A stretch of 38,413 nucleotides of DNA from assembly GCA_946061495.1 (NCBI GenBank), contig CAMGSV010000001.1:1-38413 (forward strand). The letters run 5' to 3'. The notes below the pieces were generated by a model. The model had not been told where the DNA came from. It searched no databases and saw nothing but the letters and a program-made list of their open reading frames with translations. The translations under genes and the position numbers were made by a program. The DNA is from an uncultured Spirochaetales bacterium. GTDB taxonomy: Bacteria > Spirochaetota > Spirochaetia > Treponematales > Treponemataceae. This document shows, in pieces, positions 25,231-33,771 of the stretch; the first letter of the stretch is position 1, and every line of letters starts with the position of its first letter.

Positions 25231-26583
25231 TTAGTTGTTCTTTATCTTCCACTCGGCGGCCCACTGGTCTTGTGCAGTCTTCACTACAGTGTTCCAGTCA
25301 GCCTTGCCCTCGAAGTAGGCCAGCAGCGCTGAGCCCAGGGCGTTCTTCCATTCCTCGGAGGGAATGGCGGCAAAGGTCCAGCCGATGGAGGTGACGCCGC
25401 TCTTGTTCATCCAGATGCTCACCTGCTGGGACAGGGGATCGGTGGGCAGCTCGGCCTCGCTGAAGCTGTTGAAGGGAGTGATGAACTTCAGGTCCTCGGA
25501 CACCAGCTTCTTTCCGGTGGGGGAGCTGAACAGCCAGGTGAGGAAGAGGTCTGCGGCCTGCTGGGCCTCGGGGCTGGCGTTCTTGTTGATGCACAGGTAG
25601 TTCTCCGTTCCCACGCAGAGGCCGGCATTCATCTCGCCGTCAATGCCCATGTACAGGGGCAGGAACTTGATGTCAGCAGCGGCAACCTTGTTGCCGGGGG
25701 TTCCCAGAATCTGAGCGGCTGCCCAGTTTCCGTTCTGCACCATGGCGCACTGGCCCAGGGCAAACTCCGCCATGGAGTCGTCCACGCTCTTGGAGCCCAG
25801 CAGGGTTTTGGGAGTGAGGCTGTTGTTGGTGTACAGATCCATCAAATCCTTGAAGTTCTTGTTGTAGGTGAAGTCCAGCTTGTCGGCTGCCAGTCCGGTG
25901 AGGACAGGGGAGGTGCCGGGGGCCTTCTGCAGGAACTCATAGTACAGGGGAACGTTCACGGTGTGGGTCTGCCACCGCCACTGGTTTCCCGCAGCCATGG
26001 AGGTGCTGGCAAAGACACCCTTGATTCCCAGTGCGGCACTGTTCTTCTGCATGTCCTCAACCACCGCCTTCAGTGTGGCGAAGTCCTTGATCTCCTCGGC
26101 TGAAGCGATGGTCACCGCCTTGTTGGGCAGTGCGAAATACTTGCTCATGATGGCGTTGTTGTAGATGATTCCGTAGCCCTCAACAGCATAGGGGATGGCG
26201 GCAACCTTGTCGTCCAGCTTCAGTGCCATGGACTTGTCTGCCAAAAGCTTGTAGAAGTTTGTGTTGTCCAAGGGGGCAGCATCGTTGCGGGAACCTTCAA
26301 GTCCCACAGGACCGTTGGTCTGGAAGATGACCGGGGGATTTGACTTTGCCTGCTCGCTTTTCAGTGTCTGCTCGTAGGTTCCGGAGGCAGCGGTGACAAC
26401 CTTCAGCTTGTAGCCGGGGTTCTCCTTCTCGAAGGCAGGGATGACCTTTGCCTCGTAAACGTCGGCAATCTCAGGCTTGAAGTTCAGGAAGTAGATTTCC
26501 TGGGCCTTTTCCTTTCCACCACCAGCAAACAGCATGGTGCCTGCCAGTGCCAGCATCAGGGTGATACCAGGTGCTTTCTTCAT
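25231..26583 (-). CDS. Extracellular sugar-binding protein of a CUT1 ABC transporter
   Basis: The product is 450 residues. A signal peptide (MKKAPGITLMLALAGTMLFAGG) is followed by a family 1 solute-binding fold: IYFLNFKPEIADVYEAKVIP, IPYAVEGYGIIYNNAIMSKY, FALGQCAMVQNGNWAAAQIL. There is no cysteine at the cleavage site (LFAGGGKE), so it is probably periplasmic and not a lipoprotein. The ATG follows AAAGGAG. It is the first gene of the operon and lies behind a LacI-type operator. The hexose or oligosaccharide bound is not known. Confidence 0.92.
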   Translation of the reverse strand: MKKAPGITLMLALAGTMLFAGGGKEKAQEIYFLNFKPEIADVYEAKVIPAFEKENPGYKLKVVTAASGTYEQTLKSEQAKSNPPVIFQTNGPVGLEGSRNDAAPLDNTNFYKLLADKSMALKLDDKVAAIPYAVEGYGIIYNNAIMSKYFALPNKAVTIASAEEIKDFATLKAVVEDMQKNSAALGIKGVFASTSMAAGNQWRWQTHTVNVPLYYEFLQKAPGTSPVLTGLAADKLDFTYNKNFKDLMDLYTNNSLTPKTLLGSKSVDDSMAEFALGQCAMVQNGNWAAAQILGTPGNKVAAADIKFLPLYMGIDGEMNAGLCVGTENYLCINKNASPEAQQAADLFLTWLFSSPTGKKLVSEDLKFITPFNSFSEAELPTDPLSQQVSIWMNKSGVTSIGWTFAAIPSEEWKNALGSALLAYFEGKADWNTVVKTAQDQWAAEWKIKNN

Positions 26584-26688
26584 AACACAACTCCTTTTGG
26601 TGTATAGTGAAATCTAGAAATTGCAGGCAGGTGACGGACACACCGCCGTTCCTTCCTGTAACAATTTTAACACTCTCTAAAATATATG

Positions 26689-26714
26689 GTAAACCGATTT
26701 ACTAGCTCTGTCAA
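26689..26714 (-). promoter_or_regulatory. Sugar operon promoter with LacI-family operator
   Basis: On the minus strand TTGACA is at 26714-26709. The 14-base near-palindrome GTAAATCGGTTTAC (26702-26689) begins 6 bases after it, where the spacer of a promoter would be; a TATATT-like AT-rich stretch follows. The palindrome has one mismatched pair and a central CG, the form of LacI/GalR-family operators. A repressor bound here would block the polymerase. The regulator gene is not in the window. Confidence 0.65.
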
Positions 26715-26873
26715 GGAAGAAAAGCGATAAAATGAGTATTTTCCGACAGAAACCATGCGTCCAGCTTCGGGTCATAGAAGATTCCACTGAATAAAATGTA
26801 GTGGATGATGGCGCTGTTTTCAAACAGGGCAAGCTGGAGTGAATCTTTCTGTAAATATGCCGAAAATTCAAGT

Positions 26874-28085
26874 ATGAACAGATTTCGTTTTTCAATCCCT
26901 TGTTTGATGGTGCTGTTTCTGGCCAGCCTTCTGTCCGCCCAGTCCAGCTCTCCCCTCCATATCGGAATCGATGATATCCGACTGGACAACATCCGCTCAG
27001 AGGAGGACGGCAGTCTCCAGGGCTTCATGCTCTATGTCCGGCAGAAGGAGGGCATGAAGTCAGTCCTTTTGACGGAGACGACACGCTCTGCCGATGGTAT
27101 GGCCACCAATTACGCCTACCGTGCCTTGGAGTGGAATCCTGTCAATGGCGATGAAAAGCGTCTGCTGAACGGCCAGCCACTGGTGTCCCAGTATGCTCGG
27201 TTCAGCATCATAGACTCCACTGCGGAAAGTCATCCAGAGCTGGGGACGGCCTTCTGCCTGTTCATTCCTCTGGAGATGGAGTACGGCTATCCCTGGTCCC
27301 GCAGTGGACGCACCAAGGTGGACATAGGCACCTTCATCAATATCCGAGCCTTTGGGGCGGCCTACGGGGACTATAGTAATGGCTATGAGGACAATCCCTT
27401 CATGTTCGATTTGGGAACCGTGCCGATGGATCCGCCTGCCCCTACTGCTCTGACTGACAGCTACAATCCCCAGGCGGTCACTGCCTTTGACCTAATTGCC
27501 AGGGAGGCGGGTGGTACCATCACCTATTCCAAGGGGCCGGAAACCATTGTTGACGACATTATCAATGTGCTGGAGGAACTGGATCCCAACCGCCCGGCGG
27601 AAATTGTCTTTGTCCTGGATTCCACCGGCAGCATGAAGGACGATGTTGCACAGTTGCGGGAAAGCTTGATTCCTCGGCTGGAGGAGGCCTTGGTCGACTT
27701 TGACTCCATGCGGCTGGGGTTGCTGCTGTATCGGGATTATGTCGATGGCTACAGCTTCCGGGGGGTGCCGGTACGCTTGTATCCCTTTGCGGATAGTGTG
27801 GAGGGGTTCAAGGAGCACCTCTTTGACTTCACCATCAAGGGAAATGAAGGGGGCGATGTTCCGGAGGCAGTCTATGAGGCATTGTATGCTGCCATGGACT
27901 TCTACTCGTGGAATGAGGAAAGCCAGAAGAAGGTGGTGCTCATCGGTGATGCGGAACCTCATAGCAAGCCTCGTGGTTCAAAGAAGTATACCCGAGAGCT
28001 AGTGGTTGCCACCGCCTTGGACGGGAATTTCACCATCGACACCATCATCATCCCCGATGGAAAGTCTTCTGTTGACAGGAAATAG
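26874..28085 (+). CDS. Exported von Willebrand factor A-domain protein
   Basis: The product is 403 residues with a signal peptide (IPCLMVLFLASLLSAQ). Residues about 35-200 are beta-rich and unrecognised. Residues about 235-400 are a vWA domain: AEIVFVLDSTGSMKDDVAQL carries the MIDAS DxTxS-type metal site, and later VVLIGDAEPH is the second conserved strand. vWA domains bind protein ligands through a divalent metal. The start is the ATG at 26874, which gives the signal peptide; no strong ribosome site is visible. The gene ends 3 bases before the stop of the convergent lipoprotein. Confidence 0.8.
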   Translation: MNRFRFSIPCLMVLFLASLLSAQSSSPLHIGIDDIRLDNIRSEEDGSLQGFMLYVRQKEGMKSVLLTETTRSADGMATNYAYRALEWNPVNGDEKRLLNGQPLVSQYARFSIIDSTAESHPELGTAFCLFIPLEMEYGYPWSRSGRTKVDIGTFINIRAFGAAYGDYSNGYEDNPFMFDLGTVPMDPPAPTALTDSYNPQAVTAFDLIAREAGGTITYSKGPETIVDDIINVLEELDPNRPAEIVFVLDSTGSMKDDVAQLRESLIPRLEEALVDFDSMRLGLLLYRDYVDGYSFRGVPVRLYPFADSVEGFKEHLFDFTIKGNEGGDVPEAVYEALYAAMDFYSWNEESQKKVVLIGDAEPHSKPRGSKKYTRELVVATALDGNFTIDTIIIPDGKSSVDRK

Positions 28086-28088
28086 CTC

Positions 28089-28514
28089 CTACTCTTGGAC
28101 TGGTTTTTCCATGAGGCCCGCTTCAATCAGCTCCTTTTCCGGCACCTTTGCCATGTCCAGTTCTGCCAGCTTCTTGAAGGCAGCAGGAAGGGTTCCTGTG
28201 GTGTCGGTGTCATAGTAGGAGAGAATTCGCTGCAGGTCGGGAATGGCTTGCTGCCACTTCTTCTGCTTTACCTTCAGGTGGGCAATCTCATATTCGGCTT
28301 CCACCAGCTTGTCCATCTGGTCTCCGTAACGGATGATGATGGTCTCGTAGTAGGCCTGGGCGGCCTTCACGTTACCCTTGTCGTAGCTATCTTGGGCAAG
28401 ATTGACGAGTTCATCGGCGGTCAGGTTCTGTGGAATGTCCTTGGGTGCTGTCTGGCAGCCCAAGAACAAGATGCCTGCCATGGCAACAGAAATGAAAAAA
28501 AATGCACGCTTCAT
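28089..28514 (-). CDS. Small TPR-like lipoprotein
   Basis: The product is 141 residues. It has an SPII lipobox (ILFLGC, cysteine at position 20) and a helical part like tetratricopeptide/YfiO-type lipoproteins (LTADELVNLAQDSYDKGNVK, AAQAYYETIIIRYGDQMDKL). It probably sits in a membrane leaflet facing the periplasm; a role in envelope assembly is inferred only from the fold. The ATG has no Shine-Dalgarno sequence, and a -10 box ends 6 bases before it, as for murJ. Confidence 0.78.
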   Translation of the reverse strand: MKRAFFFISVAMAGILFLGCQTAPKDIPQNLTADELVNLAQDSYDKGNVKAAQAYYETIIIRYGDQMDKLVEAEYEIAHLKVKQKKWQQAIPDLQRILSYYDTDTTGTLPAAFKKLAELDMAKVPEKELIEAGLMEKPVQE

Positions 28515-28520
28515 GAATTT

Positions 28521-28548
28521 AGTATAGCATAGGTGAATCTAAAGTAAA
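28521..28548 (-). promoter_or_regulatory. Promoter of the TPR lipoprotein, probably leaderless
   Basis: On the minus strand: TTTACT (28548-28543), a 16-base spacer, TGC then TATACT (28526-28521), and the ATG 6 bases later. CCCCCTT stands just upstream of the -35 box, exactly as at the murJ promoter. Confidence 0.7.
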
Positions 28549-28633
28549 AGGGGGAGGGAGCCCAGTAACCTGTCCCTGACTCGGTTTCTCTCCATGGCTC
28601 CCCGCTGGAAACGCTGGGGAGTCCATCTGTATG

Positions 28634-28926
28634 CTAGGGCTTGGGGCTGACTTCCCGTTTCAACTGCTGCACGGTCTCCAGCGGGAGGCTGGTGCAGCGG
28701 GCCACCATCTGGGGAGCCAGCCCTCGGACAGAAGGTTCCTGGCCGTCTCCAGCTTGGTCTGGTAGGCACCACGCTCCAGCCCTTGCTCCAAGCCGATAGA
28801 GATGCCTTTCTCACAGCTTAGGAAGAGAACAGTCTCTTCGGCCTTCTTCTGCCTCCCGCCCCGCTGGTACGTTCGTTTACGGTCCTGGTGGTAGGGCTCC
28901 ACCAGGTCGGGTAGCAGGGAGGGGAA
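28634..28926 (-). pseudogene. C-terminal remnant of an Rpn-type PD-(D/E)XK nuclease/transposase, frameshifted
   Basis: From just after the S1 gene stop, the minus strand reads VEPYHQDRKRTYQRGGRQKK and then ISIGLEQGLERGAYQTKLET and ARNLLSEG. A frameshift near 28719 moves the frame, which then reads MVARCTSLPLETVQQLKREV to a TAG at 28634. Joined, this matches the tail typical of Rpn-family nucleases (GLEKG...KLETARNLLxEG...VxxxTxLxxExVxxL). The nuclease domain and start codon are missing. About 90 bases of nothing recognisable separate it from the lipoprotein promoter. Confidence 0.65.
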
Positions 28927-30021
28927 TTATTTTTTCTTCAGCAGGGCGGCGAAGGGATTGTAGGTCTCCCCGTCGTCCTGCTGGCTGCCTAGGAACTGTG
29001 CGGTGTCATTGTCCTGCTGGCTGCTGCTTGCTGGTCGCAGACTGATGCGCCGCTGGTCCAGATCCACGTCCTTCACTGCCACCTCCATGGTGGAGCCTGC
29101 CTTGAACTTGACCCGCAGGTTCGTGTTCCGGTTCTCACCCTGCAGCTCGGAGATATGCACCAAGCCGTCCAATCCCGGTTCCAAGGTCACAAAGAGGCCG
29201 TAGTCGGTGACCCGGGCGATGGTTCCAGTGTGCTTGGAGCCTGCGGGATACTTCTGGCTGGCGGTATCCCAGGGGTCTGCCATGAGACTCTTGAGGCTGA
29301 CGGAGACACGTTCCCGTTCCCAGTCGGTGGAGATGACCTCCACCTGAACTTCCTGCCCCACCTGCAGTACGGTGGAAATGTCCTCCACCCGGCCTCGCCC
29401 CACCTGGGAGATGGGCAGCAGGGCCTTGAAGCCGTCGATGTCCACAAAGGCACCGAAGCTTTGGAGGGATTCTACCCGGCCCTTTACCACGGAGCCCACG
29501 GTGATGTTCTTGCTGATGTCTGCGAGCTGCTGGCGGTGCTCTGCCTCCATCACGGCCCGGTTGGACACCAAGATGTTCCGTCCCTTCTCCTTGTACTCCT
29601 GGATTTTGAAGGTCAGCACTCGACCGATGTAGGCGGCGGCCTCCTCCTTCTGGCGGAATCCCATCTGGGAGTAGGGGCAGAAGGCTCTGGCATTTCCCAG
29701 TTTCACTTCAAAGCCGCCCTTGATTTCCTTTTCCACCTTGCCCTCCACGGGAATGCCGCTCTGCCATGCCTGCTCCAGCATGGAGTTATCAGTCTTGTCT
29801 GCAGATAACTTGGTGGTGAACCGCATCTCGCCGCCCCGCTCGCCGGTGAAGAAGGCCTTGACCTTGTCGCCCTCCTTCAGGCTGCACTGGCCCTCCTTGT
29901 CGGTGAACTCGGCCTTGTCGATGATGCCCTCGCTCTTAGCATTCAAGTCTATAAAAACGCAGTCGTTGGTGACGGCCACCACCACTGCCTCAATCTCTTG
30001 TCCTGGGGTAAGTCTGCTCAT
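28927..30021 (-). CDS. S1-domain RNA-binding protein (ribosomal protein S1-like)
   Basis: The product is 364 residues with four S1 repeats. The first starts GQEIEAVVVAVTNDCVFIDL; the third is GSVVKGRVESLQSFGAFVDI; the fourth is GTIARVTDYGLFVTLEPGLD with GLVHISEL. S1 binds single-stranded RNA and helps mRNA reach the ribosome; a full S1 has six repeats, so this short form may be S1 itself or a paralogue. The ATG follows TTAAGGAG at a long spacing of about 11 bases. It lies 60 bases after thrH on the same strand and is possibly co-transcribed. Confidence 0.85.
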   Translation of the reverse strand: MSRLTPGQEIEAVVVAVTNDCVFIDLNAKSEGIIDKAEFTDKEGQCSLKEGDKVKAFFTGERGGEMRFTTKLSADKTDNSMLEQAWQSGIPVEGKVEKEIKGGFEVKLGNARAFCPYSQMGFRQKEEAAAYIGRVLTFKIQEYKEKGRNILVSNRAVMEAEHRQQLADISKNITVGSVVKGRVESLQSFGAFVDIDGFKALLPISQVGRGRVEDISTVLQVGQEVQVEVISTDWERERVSVSLKSLMADPWDTASQKYPAGSKHTGTIARVTDYGLFVTLEPGLDGLVHISELQGENRNTNLRVKFKAGSTMEVAVKDVDLDQRRISLRPASSSQQDNDTAQFLGSQQDDGETYNPFAALLKKK

Positions 30022-30081
30022 ATTCGTTCTAGCTCCTTAATCATTGTTCTTGTTTGACAGTTTCGTCCGCTGGCGACAACA

Positions 30082-30687
30082 TCAGCCATGGACCAGCTGC
30101 TTGATGGCATCCAGCAGCTGGCTGTACTCCGTGAAGGCGGGGATGGCCGGATGGTCGGCGATGATGTGCTCTGGTGCCCGGAACAGGAAGCCAGCCTGGG
30201 AGGCGGTGATCATGGCCAGGTCGTTGAAGGAGTCCCCGGAGGCGATGGTGTCGTAGCCCATGGACTGGAAGCCCTTGATGGCATGGAATTTGCCATTGTT
30301 CTGCCGCATCTTGTAGTCCACAATCTTTCCGTCGGCAGCCACCACCAGCTCGTTGCAGAAGATAGTGGGCATTCCCAGCTTTTCCATCAAGGGGGCGGCG
30401 AACTGGGTGAAGGTGTCCGAGAGGATCACCACCTGGGTCACCCGCCGCAGCTGGTCCAGGAATTCCTTTGCTCCCGGAAGAGGGTCGATGCGGGCGATGG
30501 TGGCCTGAATTGCCTGGAGCCCCAGCTCGTGCTCCTCCAGGATGGCCAACCGCTTCTTCATTAGCACGTCGTAGTCGCTGATGTCCCGGGTGGTGAGCCG
30601 CAGCTCCGGGATGCCAGTGGCCTCGGCAAAGGCAATCCAGATCTCAGGCACCAAAACGCCCTCCAAATCAAGGCAGGTTATATACAT
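30082..30687 (-). CDS. thrH: ThrH-type phosphoserine phosphatase / homoserine phosphotransferase
   Basis: This 201-residue HAD-superfamily enzyme begins MYITCLDLEGVLVPEIWIAF. The nucleophile Asp is in CLDLEG, motif II in VVILSDTF, the lysine in QNNGKFHAI, and motif IV in ASGDSFNDLAM. The form DLEGVL, in place of DxDGTL/DFDGTL, is typical of ThrH, which removes phosphate from phosphoserine and can pass it to homoserine. The length matches. The ATG has GAGG 7 bases upstream. Serine synthesis is the likely pathway; no other gene of it is near. Confidence 0.9.
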   Translation of the reverse strand: MYITCLDLEGVLVPEIWIAFAEATGIPELRLTTRDISDYDVLMKKRLAILEEHELGLQAIQATIARIDPLPGAKEFLDQLRRVTQVVILSDTFTQFAAPLMEKLGMPTIFCNELVVAADGKIVDYKMRQNNGKFHAIKGFQSMGYDTIASGDSFNDLAMITASQAGFLFRAPEHIIADHPAIPAFTEYSQLLDAIKQLVHG

Positions 30688-30814
30688 ATCAATTCCTCGT
30701 GTAGTAGTCTGGCTCCGGGATGGGGCTCCCTGGAGTCGGAAAAATCCCTACCATTGTACCACAAAGCCCGTGGAATTGATAGTACCAGACCCCCTGTCTT
30801 TTTGGCTCAAGCTG

Positions 30815-30823
30815 TGCTATACT
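30815..30823 (+). promoter_or_regulatory. Extended -10 promoter element for the 30895 gene
   Basis: TGCTATACT is an extended -10 box identical to those of murJ and the TPR lipoprotein, but about 72 bases before the start codon here. No good -35 match is seen. The gene has its own ribosome site, AGGAGG, at about 30879. Confidence 0.45.
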
Positions 30824-30894
30824 TCATGGTGAAGTCTGTGCCGTGACTGGGATGGCCTTCTCGTCAGTGATAATTTCAGGAGGTAGCCTATATT

Positions 30895-31533
30895 ATGGAA
30901 GGAAAACAGACGCTGGGCGGGGCCGTCAGCAGCTTTGAGCAGCAGTTCAAGAAATTCCAGGATTCGGGCAACAAGCCGCCGGAATTCCTGTTGCCCAAGA
31001 AGCGGGCCGCTGCCAAGACCCTGGCCACAGAGAAGGCCCGCAAGGGAAAGCGGGACGTGGTGGCCGCCTATCGGGAGCTCTTGTGGCCAGAAGCCACCTT
31101 CGGGGACTTTTCCGCCATTGCCCAGCAGCTGGAGGATGACAAGAAGCTTCTGGTGCGGGCCTACGATCTTTTCGTTGCTCTGGTGGACGTGAACCGCCAG
31201 CTGGGAGACCAGGACACCTTCATTGAGGACTTCACCATTGCATCCCCCCTCACCCAGCGGGAGCGCTACACCACTGGCTCGGACTTTGTGTACCTCCAGT
31301 TCTGGCTCCAGTGGGAGGCCAAGCGAACCGACTATGTGCCGGTGCTGCGCCTTGCCCGTGGACAGCCCGGCTGGCAGCTGGTGTTCGTCCCCAGTGGCAG
31401 CTTCTCCTGGACGGACTGGGAGCTTTCCGTGGTGCAGCTTCTGGAGGAGGAGTTCTACAAGGGGAGGATGCCGGGATTAGGCGCTGCCGACGCTGCCGAT
31501 GGCTCTGACGCTGCGGTGGAGGCGAGAAGCTGA
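30895..31533 (+). CDS. Protein of unknown function
   Basis: The product is 212 residues with no signal peptide. The first 60 residues are basic and helical (LLPKKRAAAKTLATEKARKG). The rest is a mixed fold with many Trp and Phe (YLQFWLQWEAKRTDYVPVLR, LVFVPSGSFSWTDWELSVVQ). The ATG follows AGGAGGTAGCC, so translation is likely. The last about 18 residues (Ala/Asp-rich) overlap the tail of the convergent peptidase remnant, so the end may have been changed by the rearrangement there. I do not recognise a family. Confidence 0.7.
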   Translation: MEGKQTLGGAVSSFEQQFKKFQDSGNKPPEFLLPKKRAAAKTLATEKARKGKRDVVAAYRELLWPEATFGDFSAIAQQLEDDKKLLVRAYDLFVALVDVNRQLGDQDTFIEDFTIASPLTQRERYTTGSDFVYLQFWLQWEAKRTDYVPVLRLARGQPGWQLVFVPSGSFSWTDWELSVVQLLEEEFYKGRMPGLGAADAADGSDAAVEARS

Positions 31534-32138
31534 CAAATGAGCTGAGGAAAGGTGGTCTCACGGTGCATACGCAATGGGGGTACTGTGGCAGAATCCATGG
31601 TGTAGAATTCATATTGTTCTTGTGTGTGGGGCCAACAGATGCCAAGTCCCTGTAATTTACCTTGGAATCTATTGGTGGCGTTGTTGCAGATGACGAGGTG
31701 CTCCAGCTGGGTTACAAGTTCCTGGGACAAGAGACGGATTGATGGGGAAAGGGAAGGGGTATTTAAGATGGCATTTGTAATTTCCCTCAAATCGATATAT
31801 TCGGTGTATACGATATCATAGGAAGTACAACTTTGGCGAAGGGATTGAACTGCCGCCTGCTCTTCCATCGAGGCATTGCTCAGGGAGTCTGTCCATTGGG
31901 TGAAAGTGATACGGAAGCTGGGCAGACTTTCTGTTGCCATGGCGGAGTAGGAGATGCTGGTGACAGTATTCGAATAGAATTCCTTGAAGGATTCCACCGA
32001 GACCAGGGCGAATTCTCGGTCTGTTATGTCAGGTGTTTTTGTAAGATGGGAAAGAATTGCTTTGTAGTTGCTGCCGGTTCCGGGAACGTTGGCTTGGGAG
32101 CCGACAATGTAGGTTGCCTCATGTTCCAGTTGCCACAC
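31455..32138 (-). pseudogene. C-terminal half of a clostripain-like (C11) cysteine peptidase, fused out of frame to a serine hydrolase
   Basis: The frame opens WQLEHEATYIVGSQANVPGT, then GSNYKAILSHL and VSVESFKEFYSNTVTSISYS. In C11 peptidases this block follows directly after the catalytic cysteine (DxCLMGxxEVAYEL...YIVxSxxxxPGTGWxY). The catalytic His and Cys should lie upstream but are missing: in their place is the N-terminus of a beta-lactamase-like gene in another frame. The C-terminal 20 residues (TAASEPSAASAAPNPG...) read through the end of the convergent gene and are probably not original. It cannot be an active peptidase. Confidence 0.65.
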
Positions 32139-32706
32139 GGTCTCCCTCCTCCACTAGCTGCAGGACTGCCGCCGCCACGAAGGTCTTGGTAATGCTGTAG
32201 ATGTAGTGGAGGGTTCCGCTCCCGTTTGACTCTCTGGTGGACAGGGATGTATAGCCTGTGTCTATGGAAAAGTCCACATCGTTTCCCTGCACCGCTACGG
32301 ATACGGCGGTCTGGATGTTGTGCTGGTCCAGGAAGGAGTGGACGGTCTTGATGAGGGCGGGATGCGAGGTGCTATAGACGTGGCAAGTGGCGCTGGCAAT
32401 TACTTGGCCGTCCCGATTGCACTGGGCCTGGACAGTGTGCCGTTTCTCATGGGGACTGGCGGTGGCAGAAAGTGAGGCTCCTTTGCCCTCTACTGTGCCG
32501 CCGTCCACCAGCCAGGTGATGGCACAGTCTTGCGGCAGATGGCTGGCTGTCACTGTGAAGGTGCTGCTCGGAGCCACCACATCCGACTGTGGCTGTATAG
32601 CGAATGCCGCTGGAGTCTCCTGGTTGTGCCTGCACGCTGATAGGAGCAGGATGGCCAGCACTCCCGCCGCCAGCAGAGAGATTCTATTACTGGTATTTGT
32701 ACACAT
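32119..32706 (-). pseudogene. N-terminal part of a beta-lactamase-type serine hydrolase lipoprotein with Ig-like domain, truncated
   Basis: The frame begins MCTNTSNRISLLAAGVLAIL and has a lipobox LLSAC (cysteine at 25). Residues about 30-115 look Ig-like (FTVTASHLPQDCAITWLVDG). Next comes the start of a class C beta-lactamase/transpeptidase fold: VSVAVQGNDVDFSIDTGY and the catalytic SxxK motif SITK in HYIYSITKTFVAAAVLQLVE. It then stops within 15 residues (GDRVATGT), where intact enzymes continue for about 250. At the same point a clostripain-like frame begins. The ATG lies 20 bases inside the end of the preceding lipoprotein gene, the same overlap seen with the truncated copies after the other two paralogues. 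Confidence 0.7.
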
Positions 32707-33709
32707 ACAGCGTCTCCTTGCACGGGTTAATTCTGTTTTCGGCGGAATCCTCCTGGCCCTCCGGCAGGTTGAACCAGGTGAAGGTGACGGTGTCCTCCGT
32801 GTCCCGGTGTAGCTCCACGTACTGCGGGGCATCGGGCGCGCCGTCAAAGAGCCGGTACACGGCCTTCTGGTTGGCCTCATCCACGGATATTTCCTTCATG
32901 CCCTGAAGGATGTTTGGTACATCTATCTCACCCCTATCCAGCAGAATTGTTTTTGGAAAACTGTTTGCTATTATAGAACGATCCTTATTTATGTAACCAA
33001 TTAGTTTGCTGTTGTCCGATAACTTTACTTGTCTGTATTTTATTTGCCTCATTGATGTGTCCTGATATACCAGAGCGGGAAGCCAGTTGTATACAGTGCT
33101 TTGGGGATAATATCCTATTTGGGGAGCATATAGTTGTTGGTTTATTATGTCAGTATTATTGATGGTCAGCCTGTAGGTGAAATAATCAATATGATTTTCT
33201 GTCTTAATGAGCTGGAGATTGCATTGGGCTTCTCCTATGATTTCGCCTTCATATCCATGTTTTGCAATGGGATTGTAACTGAATGCTTTTTGATTTTGCT
33301 GGGGAATGGTAATAAAGCTGTTGTCATCGATGATTTTATTCCACAAGTGTAACAGGAGGCAACATTTTCCGTTGTCGAATTCTAGGATAATGTTCATAAC
33401 GGTGACATACAATCGGTAGTTCCCGGTGTATTCTCGTATGGGAACATATTTTCCAGTGCTATCTGGTATAGAGAGGTGTTGAGGAACAATACTTCTGAGA
33501 GGAGCATTGGTGTCTGACTGCCACTGAGACCATTGCGAGAATGCTGCATCGTAAAGGTTCATTCCAACATCGTTTCTTGCCCAGTCAGGATAGTTCATTA
33601 TGAGTGCTCCAATATTTTCCACTCTTTTTTTTTCTGTTAAAGAAGGACAGCCGGTGAGGAGGACGCAGAGGAGCAGGACGGCGGAGATGGGGATTTGTTT
33701 CTTGGTCAT
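32687..33709 (-). CDS. Variable-middle lipoprotein, paralogue A
   Basis: The product is 340 residues. It has an SPII signal (MTKKQIPISAVLLLCVLLTG, then Cys21). The last about 68 residues are a conserved module: KAVYRLFDGAPDAPQYVELH, TFTWFNLPEGQEDSAENR, KETLYVYKYQ. This module is nearly identical in paralogues B and C, while the middle (about 25-270) is strongly diverged yet keeps short common points (EYTGNYRLYV, EFDNGKCCLLLHLW, TIPQ). The middle is visibly richer in A and T than the ends. The ATG at 33709 has AAGGAGACCACA before it, shared with B and C. It follows the C39-like gene by 62 bases. The function is unknown; surface exposure is inferred. Confidence 0.75.
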   Translation of the reverse strand: MTKKQIPISAVLLLCVLLTGCPSLTEKKRVENIGALIMNYPDWARNDVGMNLYDAAFSQWSQWQSDTNAPLRSIVPQHLSIPDSTGKYVPIREYTGNYRLYVTVMNIILEFDNGKCCLLLHLWNKIIDDNSFITIPQQNQKAFSYNPIAKHGYEGEIIGEAQCNLQLIKTENHIDYFTYRLTINNTDIINQQLYAPQIGYYPQSTVYNWLPALVYQDTSMRQIKYRQVKLSDNSKLIGYINKDRSIIANSFPKTILLDRGEIDVPNILQGMKEISVDEANQKAVYRLFDGAPDAPQYVELHRDTEDTVTFTWFNLPEGQEDSAENRINPCKETLYVYKYQ

Positions 33710-33771
33710 TGTGGTCTCCTTTGGTAAATTTGTGTGTCGCGTTTCTGAATAGAAAACCGACATACGTCTGA

